Origin: Rhytidiadelphus loreus
Taxonomy: Eukaryota; Streptophyta; Bryopsida; Hypnales; Hylocomiaceae
Direction: 5' to 3'
DNA length: 64,000 nt
Assembly (NCBI GenBank): GCA_947034895.1
Contig: OX344762.1
Coordinates: forward strand, 76,006,981 to 76,070,980
Both the position numbers and the translations under genes were made by a program. Positions 63,089-64,000 of this stretch are shown here, in pieces. The notes beneath the pieces are model-generated. The model was not told where the DNA came from. It worked only from the letters and a program-made list of their open reading frames with translations, and made no database searches. Numbering within the stretch: position 1 is the first letter of the stretch; each line of letters starts with the position of its first letter.

Positions 63089-63509
63089 GTAGCCGACCTC
63101 ATTCCGACCACTTAAGCAATTTAACATAGTTCCATTATGCATTTGGTGAAGAGAAAAATCCCCTAGTAGAAAAATAGATTTGAGGAAGGTTCCAAAAAAG
63201 TTTCCTTTTTTCTCCAAAAAACGAAATACTTATGAATTTTTTTTGTAAAGATTCCCTTCAATCCATTCTTATTATATAGGGTACCACATTTCCAACTATG
63301 AGTTGATTACAAAATTGATCATGCTTCAAAGTAGGTGATAATTGTGACTTCAAATGTACATTTTGTGATCATTGAGTGAATTCAATGTACACCTCCCTAA
63401 CATTTGTGTTGCATGAGCTGTAACCTAACCACGTGAGCTATCACAAGTGATAAAAACAGAGCAGTCTAACTAGCCAAAATAGGTCAGTGGTCAGAAAGAG
63501 GTTGGCTAC
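63089..63509. mobile_element. Terminal-inverted-repeat element (about 420 bp)
   Basis: GTAGCCGACCTCATTCCGAC at 63089 is matched in reverse by the end at 63509 (GTAGCCAACCTCTTTCTGAC on the minus strand). Over 24 bases, 21 match. The interior has no coding. No clear target-site duplication, so the superfamily is open. Confidence 0.55.
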
Positions 63510-64000
63510 TTTAGTTGTCATTTTCCATCACTATCCTTAGATAGATCATTCCAAGTTTCAGTTTCTCAAAATCAAACAATTTCAACGATCATTCAATATA
63601 TACTCTTAGAAACCTTCTTACATAAAAAATATATGAGTATTAGTGGCCGTATCATTAGTCTTGTAGCAATCAATAATGACAAAAAATTAAAATTAAACCA
63701 ACTTGATGAAATTTATTTGTCAACAAATTTTTTACATCTATAGACTAACAACTTAATAACCCACTCTACGGTATTTACAACAAGGTAGCAACACACATAA
63801 ATAAATCTTAATCCTTGAAGAACATTTTATGTCCGGGCTTTATTAATTTTCTATAACAAAACAAACATTTTGATATTTTGATATTTTTCATATACATTAA
63901 TATATAACTAAATTTTATCTTCAATTTTCTATACCTAAAGATGTAAAATTTGAATTTTCTATGATTTTTTTAAGTAATTTCTTTATAGAAATCATAGTAA
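63510..64000. other. AT-rich spacer, no gene seen
   Basis: Low-GC sequence to the end of the window without recognisable coding or repeats. Confidence 0.5.

Noticed and set aside
1..64000. CRISPR arrays, bacterial operons, organellar or viral insertions
   Set aside because: No regularly spaced repeats, no bacterial-style gene packing, and no organellar or viral genes were recognised; the introns show this is nuclear eukaryotic DNA.

Overview
The window looks like nuclear DNA of a land plant, most likely a seed-free one such as a moss or fern. Genes have many short introns with GT-AG borders. A telo-box (AAACCCTAAAACCC) sits just upstream of a translation gene. The coatomer zeta and seryl-tRNA synthetase are of the plant type. 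There is an arabinogalactan peptide, and the AT-rich spaces hold MITEs and a LINE remnant. Coding DNA is clearly richer in GC than the AT-rich spacers. The bryophyte/fern suggestion is inference, based partly on a giant protein of the ASH/MSP (HYDIN-like) class, a fold class common in flagellated cells.

Layout. 1-2.65 kb: AT-rich mobile-element debris, comprising a Harbinger-type MITE, one copy of a dispersed repeat, and a 5'-truncated LINE with target-site duplications and a poly(A) tract. 3.9-22.2 kb (+): a gene of about 30 exons for a roughly 3,730-residue protein of repeated ASH/MSP-type Ig-like domains. 22.5-24.7 kb: a large inverted copy of part of that gene (source 6.9-9.9 kb), broken and lying antisense. 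25.0-28.1 kb (+): cytosolic seryl-tRNA synthetase in seven exons. 28.1-36.0 kb: AT-rich desert with at least three MITE ends or elements and one small arabinogalactan-peptide gene (-). 36.0-57.8 kb (-): a 19-exon gene for a secreted protein of about 4,600 residues. It has a signal peptide, an IPT/TIG-like domain, a long series of filamin-type Ig repeats, a REJ/PKD-like region and a hydrophobic C-terminal tail. 59.9-62.7 kb (-): coatomer subunit zeta in six exons, whose first intron consists largely of four diverged tandem repeats. 62.9-64.0 kb: AT-rich spacer with one more terminal-inverted-repeat element.

How the parts fit. SerRS (translation) and coatomer zeta (Golgi-ER vesicle coat) are housekeeping genes with no functional tie to their neighbours. 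The two giant genes both encode arrays of Ig-like modules, but of different kinds and locations: the ASH protein has no signal peptide and is presumably intracellular, while the filamin/REJ protein is presumably exposed at the cell surface. The filamin array recalls GEX2, the plant gamete attachment protein, and the REJ region recalls animal sperm receptor for egg jelly and polycystin-1. Their joining in one plant polypeptide is the most interesting item here. The second is the inverted duplication: any read-through of the ASH gene would make an RNA that can fold on its own exons 10-12.

Exon borders were worked out by hand from splice signals and frame continuity. Reading frame closes across every junction given for the three large or medium genes, apart from the uncertain points stated in the entries.
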